Of a DNA stretch of 64,000 nucleotides, positions 22,978 through 32,819 are shown piece after piece (position 1 is the stretch's first letter; each line of letters begins with the position of its first letter). The stretch comes from Arthrobacter sp. StoSoilA2. Its GTDB lineage: Bacteria; Actinomycetota; Actinomycetes; Actinomycetales; Micrococcaceae. The DNA is taken from assembly GCF_019977195.1 (NCBI RefSeq), contig NZ_AP024643.1, forward strand, positions 3,286,001 through 3,350,000. Reading direction: 5' to 3'. Made by a program: the position numbers and the translations under genes. Under the pieces are notes generated by a model. It was not told the origin of the DNA and did no database searches. It saw only the letters and a list, made by a program, of their open reading frames with translations.

Positions 22978-25974
22978 CTAGCTGCTCGGCGACGGCGACG
23001 GCGTGGCGCTTGGTGTAGCACTCGGCGTCGCTGTCGGTTCCGGCGTTATGCCCAGGCGGGTCTCGGCGTCGATGGCCCTCTTGAGTGCCTCGGAAAGCCT
23101 GGCCTGCTGCTGGCCATAACCGGCAAAGTCTCCCTTTGCCAGAGCTGCCTGGCCATCCTGGATTGCCTTGTTGGCCTCGTCCAGAGCCGCCTTGAGATCA
23201 GCCTTGGCGTCAGTCGGGCCCGCAGGAGGCGTTGTGGTACCGGGCGGCGTTGCGGGCGTCTGGCCATTGTTCTGGAAGTCGCCAGCCTTGGCACCGGAGT
23301 TACCGCCGAACAACTGGTCCAGAGCCTCATCCAAGGTAGCTGCAAAGCCGATCTTGTCGCCGAAGGCCACGAGGACCCGCTGCAAGGTGGGATAAGAGGT
23401 CTCGCCTGTTGACTTCAGGTAGACGGGCTGGACATAAAGTAGGCCGCCACCCACGGGCAGGGTCAGCAGGTTTCCGTTCAAGACGTCTGATGCGCCCTGA
23501 CGCAGCAAGTTAAGCGCCTGGGACACGGTGGGATCCGAGTTGAACTTGTTCTGCGCCTGTCCTGGGCCAGGAACCTGGGTATCCGTAGGAAGTTGCAACA
23601 GTCTTAGCTTGCCGTAGCTGTCAGCCTTAACTCCCTTGACGTTCCCGGCATCCGAATCGGCGGCCAGGAATCCGTACAGGATGTTCCTTGCGTTGCCGTT
23701 GACTGTTTGCGGAATGAAGGATGACGTCAACTGGAAAGCAGGCTTGTCCTGGTCAGGCATCTGCAGGGACATGTAAAACGGCGGCTGCTTGACGGCTTCC
23801 GAGACTGTGGGGTCATTCGGAACACTCCACGCATCATTGTTTTGGTAGAAGCTGTCAGGGTTCGTGACGTGGTAGCGGCCAAGGAGTTCGCGCTGGACCT
23901 TGAAAAGGTCCTCCGGGTAGCGGACGTGGCTCATGAGGTCGCCGGACATCTCCGTGTAGGACTTGATCGTGGTGGGGAACACCTTCTGCCAAGCCTTCAG
24001 GAGAGGATCATGGTCGTCCCAGGCATAGAGCGTGACCGAGCCGTCGTATGCGTCGACAGTGGCCTTGACCGAGTTGCGGATGTAGTTCACGGAGCTATTG
24101 GGCAGCGTCACCGTCCGGCCCGCACTGGTCTGCGAATCAACGGTCGCGTTCTGCAACTGCTGGGGCTGGGAGTACGGGAAGTACTGGCTAGTGGTGTAAC
24201 CGTCAACGATCCACTTCACGCGACCATCGACGACGGCCGGATACGCGTTGCCATCCACCGTCAGGTAGGGAGCAAGCTTCTCAACCCGTTCGCGGGGATT
24301 GCGGTCGTAGAGAATCTGGGATTTCTCGTTCACGCCGTCCGAAAGCAACAAGTCCGAGGACTGGAACTTGATGGAGTACAGAATGCGGTTGAGCCAGTTG
24401 CCTACGATGGGTCCGCCGTTGCCAGTGAAGGTGTATTGGGTTTCTCCCCCGCCTTCGCGACCAGCGGGGCGGTCCTGCTCGCGGTGCTGGGCACCCTCGG
24501 GAGCGCCAACGATCGAATATTCAGGAGAGTTCTCGCCGAAGTAGATGCGAGGTTCGTACGTGGTGTCATTGCCGAGAACGCCGTTGGATGGAATGCCTGA
24601 TTGCAGGAAATCCGGCTTGCCATCAACCGTGAACTTGTTGCCCTTCGCTGCGACAACACCGTAACCGTGGGTATAAACGATGTGTCGGTTGACCCAGGTC
24701 TGCTGATTTGCGCTCAGGCCGTCCGGGTTCAGTTCGCGAACAGCGATGACGGTGTCCTGCACTTTGCCATCCACTGTGTAGCGGTCCACATTCAGTGTCT
24801 GGGGGAACTGGTAGTACGGACGGTACTGCTCAAGCTGGGCGAACGCCGAGGAGATGAGGTTCGGATCCAGCAGGCGGATGTTGGCCGCAGTCTGGGCGTC
24901 CTTTGCCAAAGCTCCGCTCGTAGCCGTTGTTGTGGCGTTATAGGCGGACACATCAATCTTGTCCAGGCCGTAGGCTGCCCGGGTCATCTTGATATTGCGG
25001 TCAATAAACTCCCTTTCCAGGGTGTTTTCCGAGGGACGCACCTGGAATTGCTGAATAACCCATGGGTAGACGCCACCCGCCAGGATGGCGGTGATGATCA
25101 ACATCGCGGTACCGATTACCGGCAGGCGCCAGCGGCCAATAACCGCAGCGATGATAAAGAGAATCGCAACCAAGCCCGCCGCAACCGCCAGGATGGCCTT
25201 GGTGGGCACAACGGCATTGACGTCCGTATACAGTGCACCTGCCCACCGTCCGGATGAGCTCTGCACAGTGGAGTACCTGTCCAGCCAGAAATTCACGCCA
25301 AGCAGCAGCAGGAAGAATGCACCTGTTACGGCAATGTGGATCTGGGCGGCACGGCTGGTGAAAACACCACGCTCCATGAGCCGGATGCTTCCGTACAAGT
25401 AATGCGTGAGGATGCCGGCAATGCCAGCCACTACCGCAATGCTGATGAGGAATCCGGTAACAAAGCCAAGGAACGGGAGCGACATCAAGTAGAAGCTGAT
25501 GTCGAGATTGAACAACGGATCCGCTTGGCCGAAGGGCTCCTGGTTGAAGAAGAGGAGAACCTTCTGCCACTGGCTTGCCGCTGCGCTGCCGGCAAAGAGC
25601 CCGAACAGGATCGGCAGGCCGACCATGACGACTCGGCGGACAGGCTCAAGCTGGGCCTGATAACGGTTGAGGTTGTCACGTGACTCAGCATCCGGAGCGT
25701 AGACCGGCCTGGCGTGGTACGCGATCCTGATGGCGAAGTAGACGGCAGCGAACATCATGGCGAAACCGACCAGGAACGTGACGATCCGGGCGAGGTTCTC
25801 GCGGACATAAACTTCGAAGAAGCCTAGCTGCTGGTACCAGAGGACGTCTGTCCACACATTGGCGAAGAAAATGAATCCAACGACGGCCACTGCCACGACG
25901 ATGAGCGTCGGAGTCAGGGCACCTCGTCTCAGCGGCGATCTTCCGGGCGGGTTGGAGCTGGCGGGACGGGACAA
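22978..25974 (-). CDS. UPF0182 family large membrane protein
   Basis: The 998-residue protein has an N-terminal part with about seven membrane spans (residues 20-310) and a large extracytoplasmic domain (330-900). A C-terminal tail is rich in Pro, Thr and Ser and ends in ATPSATPSATPSP-like repeats. The architecture and length match UPF0182 (Rv3193c in M. tuberculosis), a conserved actinobacterial family of unknown function. It starts with TTG at 25974, with GAGG eight bases upstream. It lies 130 bp downstream of the YlbL-like protease gene, as in mycobacteria, which suggests a shared envelope role. Confidence 0.92.
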   Translation of the reverse strand: MSRPASSNPPGRSPLRRGALTPTLIVVAVAVVGFIFFANVWTDVLWYQQLGFFEVYVRENLARIVTFLVGFAMMFAAVYFAIRIAYHARPVYAPDAESRDNLNRYQAQLEPVRRVVMVGLPILFGLFAGSAAASQWQKVLLFFNQEPFGQADPLFNLDISFYLMSLPFLGFVTGFLISIAVVAGIAGILTHYLYGSIRLMERGVFTSRAAQIHIAVTGAFFLLLLGVNFWLDRYSTVQSSSGRWAGALYTDVNAVVPTKAILAVAAGLVAILFIIAAVIGRWRLPVIGTAMLIITAILAGGVYPWVIQQFQVRPSENTLEREFIDRNIKMTRAAYGLDKIDVSAYNATTTATSGALAKDAQTAANIRLLDPNLISSAFAQLEQYRPYYQFPQTLNVDRYTVDGKVQDTVIAVRELNPDGLSANQQTWVNRHIVYTHGYGVVAAKGNKFTVDGKPDFLQSGIPSNGVLGNDTTYEPRIYFGENSPEYSIVGAPEGAQHREQDRPAGREGGGETQYTFTGNGGPIVGNWLNRILYSIKFQSSDLLLSDGVNEKSQILYDRNPRERVEKLAPYLTVDGNAYPAVVDGRVKWIVDGYTTSQYFPYSQPQQLQNATVDSQTSAGRTVTLPNSSVNYIRNSVKATVDAYDGSVTLYAWDDHDPLLKAWQKVFPTTIKSYTEMSGDLMSHVRYPEDLFKVQRELLGRYHVTNPDSFYQNNDAWSVPNDPTVSEAVKQPPFYMSLQMPDQDKPAFQLTSSFIPQTVNGNARNILYGFLAADSDAGNVKGVKADSYGKLRLLQLPTDTQVPGPGQAQNKFNSDPTVSQALNLLRQGASDVLNGNLLTLPVGGGLLYVQPVYLKSTGETSYPTLQRVLVAFGDKIGFAATLDEALDQLFGGNSGAKAGDFQNNGQTPATPPGTTTPPAGPTDAKADLKAALDEANKAIQDGQAALAKGDFAGYGQQQARLSEALKRAIDAETRLGITPEPTATPSATPSATPSPSPSS

Positions 25975-26104
25975 ACTCTGTACCTCATTGGTGGTCGTCA
26001 GTTAAAAGTCGGTGTGCGTGTGTTCAACGATCTCTGCCCCTGGGCGATGGCGGAGTCCGTCATATATGCCACGAGTGGCGGTGGAGCTAAGTTCCACCGC
26101 CAGT

Positions 26105-27241
26105 CTAGTTGTTGGTGCAGGTGGGAAGGCCCGCCGTGTCCTGTCCTGAACCGAGTCGTTCCACTGCTGCGGTGGCATCGGCCAAGGTTTCCACCTTCAC
26201 CACCTGCAGGCCATCAGGAATGTGCCCTACGACGTCGGCGCAATTCGCGGCCGGCGCAAGGAACATGGTGGCTCCATGCTGCCGCGCTCCAATCATCTTC
26301 TGCGCAATGCCGCCGATGGCTCCCACTGTTCCATCAGCGGTGATGGTTCCGGTCCCTGCCACGTGCTTTCCTCCAGTGAGGTCCCCTGGCGTGAGATTGT
26401 CCACGATGCCCAGGGCAAACATCATTCCGGCGCTTGGACCCCCCACGTTGTCCAAGGAAATTTTCACTTCAAACGGGAACGTGAAGTCGCTACCCAGGAG
26501 GATGCCCAGGACGTAGCGGCCAGCGGGATTCCTGGTTGGCGTTATCGTTTCCGTGACTGCAGAACCGTTCCTGTCCACGACGAGGACCGCCGGGGCGCCG
26601 TTTCCGGCTGCCAGTTCAGCCTGGACCATGCTGAGGGAGGAGATCGGTTTTCCGTTAATGGAGGTCAGCCGGTCTCCTTCCTGAAGTTTCCCCACGGAAG
26701 GAGACGGATCTGAGAGGCCGGCCACCTTGAGCCTCTGTTCAAAGGGGATATCCAATTGCCGCAGTGCTGCGGCAACAGCGTTTTCCTGTGAAGTCTCCAT
26801 GGCAATTTCGCCTTGCTGGACCGTCTCTTCAGCTGTGGTGCCTTTGGGGTAGATCAGTTCCTCGGGATAAACGGCTTTGGATTTGTCCAACCAGGCCCGA
26901 AAGACTTCGAAAATTGTTGCAGGAGTCTTCGGCCCGCCCGCCATCACCACCGTGGTCAGGTCCAGGTTTCCCTTGGCTGGGAAGGACTCATGTCCCGAAA
27001 TGCTGATGACCGGTTTGTCCCCATCCTGCCCCAACGTGTTAAAGGTCGGTCCGGCAGACTCAACTACGTAGGGAACCGGCAAAGCAGCCGCCCCGATCCC
27101 AAGTCCCAGTGCCAGCAGGCCCGAAACCACCATGATCATGTACCGGCCGCTGCCGGCAGGTTCCGGAGATTCAGGGGAGGAATCGGCGTCGGGCGTTTGA
27201 CGCGGATCGAGCGAGCCCTCGGGGCTGGGCGAAGTAAGCAT
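26105..27241 (-). CDS. YlbL-like membrane-anchored PDZ/Lon-type serine protease
   Basis: The 378-residue protein has one N-terminal membrane span (35-57) followed by an extracytoplasmic PDZ domain (about 145-235) and a Lon-like S16 protease domain. The catalytic Ser270 is in GGPSAGMMFAL and Lys315 in GIAQKMIGA, the Ser-Lys dyad. Related YlbL of Bacillus degrades a cell-division inhibitor. It is divergent from the zincin-like gene, a pairing conserved in actinobacteria (Rv3194c/Rv3195). The 211-bp gap between them should hold both promoters, but no convincing boxes were found. Confidence 0.92.
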   Translation of the reverse strand: MLTSPSPEGSLDPRQTPDADSSPESPEPAGSGRYMIMVVSGLLALGLGIGAAALPVPYVVESAGPTFNTLGQDGDKPVISISGHESFPAKGNLDLTTVVMAGGPKTPATIFEVFRAWLDKSKAVYPEELIYPKGTTAEETVQQGEIAMETSQENAVAAALRQLDIPFEQRLKVAGLSDPSPSVGKLQEGDRLTSINGKPISSLSMVQAELAAGNGAPAVLVVDRNGSAVTETITPTRNPAGRYVLGILLGSDFTFPFEVKISLDNVGGPSAGMMFALGIVDNLTPGDLTGGKHVAGTGTITADGTVGAIGGIAQKMIGARQHGATMFLAPAANCADVVGHIPDGLQVVKVETLADATAAVERLGSGQDTAGLPTCTNN

Positions 27242-27452
27242 TGAGGCCTCTCTTTACCGGTACTGTGCGACCGGCATTTTGGCTCCTGCCGCTGGCCGCG
27301 GCGACGGGCACATACCAAACATCCACATTACGCGGTCGGGCGTTGTGGGGATGCTTTGCCTACAGCGAACGGCGCCGCACACAGGCAGACAGCCTTCCCA
27401 CCGCGCGGTACGGTGAAAGTGATCACCAGCCAGTTCGACGATCGGCGGCACC

Positions 27453-28889
27453 ATGACTTCCAATCCCAACAACCCGTCAGATGACGATGAGACGCCCAAG
27501 GACCCGCTGGCGGAAATGCTGCAGAACCTGATGGGCGGCCAGGGCATGGGCAACATCGATCCCGCCGAACTGGCCAAGGCTGCAGGGCTGCCCAACGATC
27601 CCCAGCTCCTGCAGCAAATGTTCGCACAAGTCCAGGCCATGATGAGCTCAACGTCCGAGGGTCCGGTGAACTGGCAACTGGCCCATGAGAACGCACGGCG
27701 CGTTGCGGCGTCCGGGAGCGATCCATCGGTGAACGCCCAGCAGGCCCGGGACATCGATGAAGCACTCCGGCTCGCGGAACTATGGCTGGATCCTGTGACG
27801 GACCTTTCCGCCACCGGACTTATCGGCCGTGCGTGGTCCCGTGCGGAATGGGTTGAAGCAACCCTTGGAACCTGGAAGCGGCTGACTGAGCCAGTTGCCA
27901 ACAGCATCGCCAATGCATTGTCCAACGCCTTGACCCAGCAGATGCCCGAGGAAATGAAGTCCATGATGGGTGGTGCTTCGTCAATGCTCCAGAACATGGG
28001 CGGCGCCATTTTCGGGATGCAATTGGGCCAGGCGATTGGCGCGCTCTCGGCCGAGGTAGTCAGCTCCACGGACATCGGTGTTCCCCTGGCTGACCTGGAG
28101 ATGGCCCTGCTCCCGGCCAACGTCGCCAAATTCGGCGAAGGTCTCAGCCTCCCCGAAAACGATGTCCGGCTCTTCCTCGCCGTCCGCGAGGCAGCCCACG
28201 CCCGGTTGTTCGTGCAGGTTCCGTGGCTGCGCGGCCACTTGCTCGGCGCCATTGAAGCCTATGCACGAGGCATCCACATTGACATGTCCCGAATCGAGGA
28301 TCTCGCACGGGAGCTGGACCCCGGCAACCCTGAAGGAATCCAGGAAGCCTTGTCCCAGGGCGTCTTCACTCCGGAGCGGACGCCCGTGCAGACTGCCGCT
28401 CTTGAAAAGCTCGAAACGGCGCTTGCCCTCGTGGAGGGATGGGTGGATGAACTCACTGCTGAAGCCACCGACAAGGTACTCCCCTCGGCTACCGCCCTTC
28501 GCGAAACTGTCCGTCGTCGGCGTGCCACCGGCGGCCCTGCCGAACATGCCTTCTCATCGCTTGTGGGGCTGGAACTGCGCCCACGCAGGCTTCGGGAGGC
28601 CGCTACCCTCTGGGCAACCCTGAAAGCAGAACGCGGTATTGCGGGCAGGGATGCCATTTGGCACCACCCTGACCTGCTGCCCACCGGGGAAGACCTGGAC
28701 GATCCCAAGGGCTTCTCCGAACGCCGCAGGCTTGCCGAGGCCAGCGACACCGAGGTTGACGATGCTCTGCAGAAGCTCTTGAGCGGCGGCTACGATGAGC
28801 CCGGGGACGCCGAATCGGAAGGTGACGACTCCCAGGACGACAACGGGCCCGACCCAGGCAGCGCAGATCCGAAGTCACCGTCCACCTAA
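27453..28889 (+). CDS. Zincin-like (F420-biosynthesis-associated) putative metalloprotease
   Basis: The 478-residue soluble protein belongs to the actinobacterial zincin_2 group, once named F420 biosynthesis associated. Its central helix REAAHARLF (near residue 248) and the following LRGHLLGAIEAYARG replace a standard HExxH, so peptidase activity is uncertain. The N-terminus is Asp/Asn-rich, and the C-terminal 60 residues are acidic and low in complexity. It is divergent from the YlbL-like gene and convergent with the YgjP-like gene, with a palindromic terminator between. Confidence 0.85.
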   Translation: MTSNPNNPSDDDETPKDPLAEMLQNLMGGQGMGNIDPAELAKAAGLPNDPQLLQQMFAQVQAMMSSTSEGPVNWQLAHENARRVAASGSDPSVNAQQARDIDEALRLAELWLDPVTDLSATGLIGRAWSRAEWVEATLGTWKRLTEPVANSIANALSNALTQQMPEEMKSMMGGASSMLQNMGGAIFGMQLGQAIGALSAEVVSSTDIGVPLADLEMALLPANVAKFGEGLSLPENDVRLFLAVREAAHARLFVQVPWLRGHLLGAIEAYARGIHIDMSRIEDLARELDPGNPEGIQEALSQGVFTPERTPVQTAALEKLETALALVEGWVDELTAEATDKVLPSATALRETVRRRRATGGPAEHAFSSLVGLELRPRRLREAATLWATLKAERGIAGRDAIWHHPDLLPTGEDLDDPKGFSERRRLAEASDTEVDDALQKLLSGGYDEPGDAESEGDDSQDDNGPDPGSADPKSPST

Positions 28890-28896
28890 TGTCAGC

Positions 28897-28927
28897 AATG
28901 GTCGCCATGAATTTCATGGCGACCATT
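28897..28927. terminator. Bidirectional palindromic terminator
   Basis: A 15-bp perfect inverted repeat, AATGGTCGCCATGAA with TTCATGGCGACCATT, separated by one base, lies between two convergent genes. Confidence 0.7.
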
Positions 28928-28934
28928 CTCGTCC

Positions 28935-29558
28935 CTACTCCGTTTCGTCCGCGCCCGTTCCAGCTGATTCATTGGCGTCACCGCTAATCCCACGGGAGGT
29001 CGCGAACGCGACCCCCTCCAAGAATGCTTTGGCGCGCTGTGTCTCCGGGTAGGCCGTCAGCAAGTGCCAAAACTGCGCATTGTGCCCCGCTACCAACAAA
29101 TGCGCCAATTCGTGCAGGAGCACGTAGTCGATCACCCACTGTGGCATCGCCTGAAGCTTGTTCGAAAGCCGGATGGTTCCATCCGCTGGAGTAGCCGAGC
29201 CCCACCGTGAGTTCTGGTTCGTCACCCAGCGGACCGACGTCGGAACCGCCCGTCCTCCGAGGTAGGTCCGCGAAAGGTGCGCTGCATGCTGGGCAAGTGC
29301 CTCGTCCGTAGCAGGTCTGCGCCGATCTGGTTTACCCGCCCTGCGCTCACCTTGCCTCTGGAGCTTCGCAAGCATGCGTCGCACCCACTCGCGCTCCTGC
29401 GATTTGGTAAAGCTGGCGGGAATCGCGACAACGGCATTACCGTCTTCCCAAAACGCAGCTACCGTCCGTCGGCGCCGGGCTGAGCGCCTGACAACTACTG
29501 GAGCACCGTCGTCGGTGAGCATGGGAACGTCGGCCTGGCCGGCTGTTGGGCGCGGCAT
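28935..29558 (-). CDS. YgjP-like M48-type metallopeptidase (DUF45)
   Basis: This 207-residue protein carries HELAHLLVAGHNAQFWHL near residue 143, the HExxH plus downstream His-x5-W pattern of YgjP/WLM zinc peptidases. The upstream NSRWGS motif is also typical of the family. The ATG at 29558 overlaps the uvrD2 stop (TGATG), indicating translational coupling; an internal ATG at 29522 is the alternative. The substrate is unknown. Coupling to a helicase gene hints at a role in protein-DNA adduct processing, but this is speculation. Confidence 0.88.
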   Translation of the reverse strand: MPRPTAGQADVPMLTDDGAPVVVRRSARRRRTVAAFWEDGNAVVAIPASFTKSQEREWVRRMLAKLQRQGERRAGKPDRRRPATDEALAQHAAHLSRTYLGGRAVPTSVRWVTNQNSRWGSATPADGTIRLSNKLQAMPQWVIDYVLLHELAHLLVAGHNAQFWHLLTAYPETQRAKAFLEGVAFATSRGISGDANESAGTGADETE

Positions 29559-31690
29559 CAGAGGTTGGTGCTCTCTGCGAGGACGGCGAGGACGGCTTCT
29601 CCGTAGCGCTCCAGTTTGGAGGGCCCTACCCCCGCCAGTCCGGCCAATTCCTCCAGCGACGCTGGCCGGGCTTCGGCTATTGCGGTTAATGTGGCATCAG
29701 TGAAGACAACGTAGGCGGGAACATCGGCAGATTGCGCTTCATCGCGCCGCCACTGCCTCAGTGCGTCAAAGGTCTGTTCCTCATATGTCGGCGGGCATTG
29801 GTTGCACCGACCCACCTTCCTCTCGGCTCCGGAGGCAAGCATGCTTCCACATACCCTGCACGACGCCGGCGCGGCAGCCTTGCGGCGGGTGGAACCTGCC
29901 CGGCTCCTGGCGTTCGCGGACGCCACCGAATCCGGCCGGAGTCCATCGAGAAAGCGCGAGGGCTTGCGGTTGGCGCGGCCACCCGGAGTACGCGCGGAGG
30001 ACCATGACAGGTTCAAATGCTCACGCGCACGGGTGATCCCGACGTAGAGCAGCCGGCGTTCTTCGTCCACGTCCTCCGGTGTGTCCGCGAAGGAGATAGG
30101 CATGAGTCCTTCGCTGAGGCCCACCAGGAAAACGGCATCCCATTCGAGGCCCTTCGCCGCGTGAAGAGAGGCAAGGGTCACACCCTGAACTGTGGGAGCA
30201 TGCTGGGCCACCGACCGTTCCTGGAGCTCGTTGACGAACTCAGCCAAGGTGAAAGACTCTCCACGGCTGACTGACAACTCATCAGCCAAGGCCACCAAAG
30301 CGGCCAGGGATTCCCAACGCTCGCGAAGTGCTCCCCCGCTGTGTGGCGCGGCTTCGCTGTAGCCAAGCGAGGCAACAATGTCACGGACAATCTGGCCCAG
30401 GGGCTCCGGGGCGCCTTCTGCCACAGCCCTGGTCGCTGCACGCAGCTGCAGGATGGCATCCCGGACCTCCTTGCGGGCGAAGAACCTCTCTCCGCCGCGA
30501 AGCTGGTAGCCGATTCCCGCCGACGCCAACGCTTGCTCGTAAGCTTCGGATTGCCCGTTGGTGCGGAACAGTATGGCGATCTCGCTGGCTTTTACTCCCG
30601 TGTTGAGTAGCTCCTGGATTCTGCCGGCAACGACCGCCGCCTCCGCTTCGTCGTCCGGACATTCCATGAACCGCGGTTCCGGGCCCGCTGGCCTTTGGGC
30701 GACAAGCTTGAGTGGAGGCGCCCACGCCGCATCGGCAACCGGTCCACCACTTCGCCGGGACCCGAGAAGTTCATTGGCCAGCTTAACCACCTGCGGGGTG
30801 GACCTGTAGTCACGGATGAGCTTGACGACGGTGGCGCCTGGGTAGTGTGCCTTGAAATTCAGGAGATGTTTGGGTGAGGCCCCCGTAAAGGAGTAGATGG
30901 TCTGGCTCGCATCACCCACCACGCACAATTCATCACGACCACCCAACCAGAGATCCAGGAGCCGCTGCTGAAGCGGGGAAACATCCTGGTACTCGTCGAC
31001 GACGAAGTGGCGGTATTGCTCCCTGACCGTCGCTGCAACCTTGGGATCCTCCTGGAGGATTCCAACCGTAATAAGCAGGACGTCTTCGAAGTCAATGACG
31101 TTGCGGTCAGTCTTAATATCCTCGTACGCCTGGAACACCCTGGACACAGCCGTGAGGTCGAAGCCTCCCGGAGTCCCGCGTCCTTGTGCATTCTCCAGAT
31201 AGTTGGCAGGTGTGAGCATAGAGACTTTTGCCCACTCAATCTCTGCAGCCAAGTCCCTGATGGAAGCGCGATCAGTGCTGAGGCGAAGCCTGCGTGAGGC
31301 CTCAGCAATCATGTTCGCCTTGTGGTCCAGCAGGCTGGGCAGGGTACCGCCGATCGCCTGCGGCCAGAAGAACTGCAATTGCCTCAGGGCCGCAGCATGG
31401 AAAGTCCGTGCCTGGACATTGGCCACGCCAAGATCCCGAAGCCTGCTCCGCATTTCGGCCGCAGCCCTGGCTGTGAAGGTCACGGCCAGCAGCCTCTGTG
31501 GTGAATACACCCCCGAATGCACTCCATAAGCGATGCGGTGCGTGATGGCTCGGGTTTTGCCTGTGCCTGCACCTGCGAGTACGCAAAGAGGGCCAGTGAG
31601 AGTGCTGGCTACTTCACGTTGCTCATCATCCAAGCCGCTGAGGATCCGCTCCTCCAGTGAGCCTCCGACGTCGAAAATTCCTCCTGTCAC
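29558..31690 (-). CDS. uvrD2: DNA helicase UvrD2 with zinc finger and HRDC domain
   Basis: This SF1A 3'-5' helicase acts in DNA repair. From the GTG at 31690 it has 710 residues: Walker A GAGTGKT at 40-46, VDEYQDVSPLQQ (motif II) near 230, and motif VI near 550. A four-Cys element (CRVC...CNQC) lies near 610-630 and an HRDC domain at 640-705, the UvrD2 layout of mycobacteria. The GTG overlaps the nudC stop (GTGA); an ATG at 31723 would add 11 residues. It is coupled on both sides, to nudC and the YgjP-like gene. Confidence 0.93.
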   Translation of the reverse strand: MTGGIFDVGGSLEERILSGLDDEQREVASTLTGPLCVLAGAGTGKTRAITHRIAYGVHSGVYSPQRLLAVTFTARAAAEMRSRLRDLGVANVQARTFHAAALRQLQFFWPQAIGGTLPSLLDHKANMIAEASRRLRLSTDRASIRDLAAEIEWAKVSMLTPANYLENAQGRGTPGGFDLTAVSRVFQAYEDIKTDRNVIDFEDVLLITVGILQEDPKVAATVREQYRHFVVDEYQDVSPLQQRLLDLWLGGRDELCVVGDASQTIYSFTGASPKHLLNFKAHYPGATVVKLIRDYRSTPQVVKLANELLGSRRSGGPVADAAWAPPLKLVAQRPAGPEPRFMECPDDEAEAAVVAGRIQELLNTGVKASEIAILFRTNGQSEAYEQALASAGIGYQLRGGERFFARKEVRDAILQLRAATRAVAEGAPEPLGQIVRDIVASLGYSEAAPHSGGALRERWESLAALVALADELSVSRGESFTLAEFVNELQERSVAQHAPTVQGVTLASLHAAKGLEWDAVFLVGLSEGLMPISFADTPEDVDEERRLLYVGITRAREHLNLSWSSARTPGGRANRKPSRFLDGLRPDSVASANARSRAGSTRRKAAAPASCRVCGSMLASGAERKVGRCNQCPPTYEEQTFDALRQWRRDEAQSADVPAYVVFTDATLTAIAEARPASLEELAGLAGVGPSKLERYGEAVLAVLAESTNL

Positions 31691-32676
31691 GGCTGGAGGT
31701 CTTCGATGACGCCGCCGTACCAATGCTCAATCAAGGAGCGCGCAATGGACAGGCGCGTGGAGATGGTGATCTCGCCACTCAACACAGCCTCCTGCAACTC
31801 TTCACGGCTGAACCACCGCGCGCGGGTGACCTCTACGCCGTCGGGGCGGGCAACGGCGTCGTTCGTTATTGCCGTAAATCCCAACATGAGCGAGGCAGGG
31901 AAGGGCCACGACTGCGAACCGAGATACTGGCAGGCAGTAACGCGTACGCCTACTTCCTCGCCGATTTCGCGGACAACAGCCTGCTCAAGCGATTCCCCGG
32001 GTTCAACAAATCCGGCAAGGGTGGAGTAGTTCCTGGCGTCCGCAGGCCCGCCGCCACCGAGCAGGAGCCGGCCGTCAGGGCCAACGACAGTAACGATGAT
32101 CGCCGGGTCTGTGCGCGGATAGTGCTCAGAGTTGTCTTTGGGACACCGCCGCACCCAGCCCCCGGTTTCAATATCAGTTGGCGTGCCGCACTGCGGGCAA
32201 TGGGTATGGGTCGCATGCCAGTTGGAGATGGCGCTGGCTTCGATGAACAAGGCAGTGTCAGTAGCATCGAGGCGTCCTGCAACTTCCCGGAACCCGGCCC
32301 ACTGCGCAACGGAGGGGATCAGGGCTGTCCCGGGCACGGGCGGCTCAGCAACTGTAAACAGCAAAACGGGAGTACCCTCGGCCACGGACGAAGGCCTCAA
32401 GGTGGTACCCAGGTAGATAGCAGTCAGGGCGCCGGCTTTTGCTTCGCCGAGGGCAGCCCACAGTGGACCAGCATCCCCGAACCAAAGGCCATCCCTGCTC
32501 ACCAACGCCTTGCGTTGGGAAATGACCATGGCCTTGGCCCTGCCGGAGGCGATGAGGTCCTCAACCATGCCAGGCTTCATGCGCTCACTGGAGCCTCGGT
32601 CCACCAACGCCGGGCGCACTGGAAGAACAGTTTCCATCAAGTGGTTGGCCAGCGCCGGAGACTCCGCATAACTCAT
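31687..32676 (-). CDS. nudC: NAD+ diphosphatase NudC
   Basis: NudC hydrolyses NADH or NAD+ and removes NAD caps from RNA. The 329-residue protein has an N-terminal NUDIX-like domain, a zinc ribbon with three Cys at 160, 163 and 178 (the fourth position is Asp or not evident), the Nudix box GFVEPGESLEQAVVREIGEEVG at about 222-244 and the NADH-specific SQSWPFP at 254-260. The start at 32676 is favoured over 32733 because conserved sequence begins there. Its stop overlaps the uvrD2 start. It is divergent from the phosphotransferase-like gene. Confidence 0.93.
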   Translation of the reverse strand: MSYAESPALANHLMETVLPVRPALVDRGSSERMKPGMVEDLIASGRAKAMVISQRKALVSRDGLWFGDAGPLWAALGEAKAGALTAIYLGTTLRPSSVAEGTPVLLFTVAEPPVPGTALIPSVAQWAGFREVAGRLDATDTALFIEASAISNWHATHTHCPQCGTPTDIETGGWVRRCPKDNSEHYPRTDPAIIVTVVGPDGRLLLGGGGPADARNYSTLAGFVEPGESLEQAVVREIGEEVGVRVTACQYLGSQSWPFPASLMLGFTAITNDAVARPDGVEVTRARWFSREELQEAVLSGEITISTRLSIARSLIEHWYGGVIEDLQP

Positions 32677-32819
32677 GTATCTACCGTACTGATTCGCACC
32701 GACAAAGAACATTTGGATCGGCCGCTTGTGCATATCGTGCCAATGCCGGCGGCTGAGGGGACCGATGATCCACTTCTGCCTTGTTTTCGTGCGGATCTGA
32801 AGACTCGCCGCACTGCATC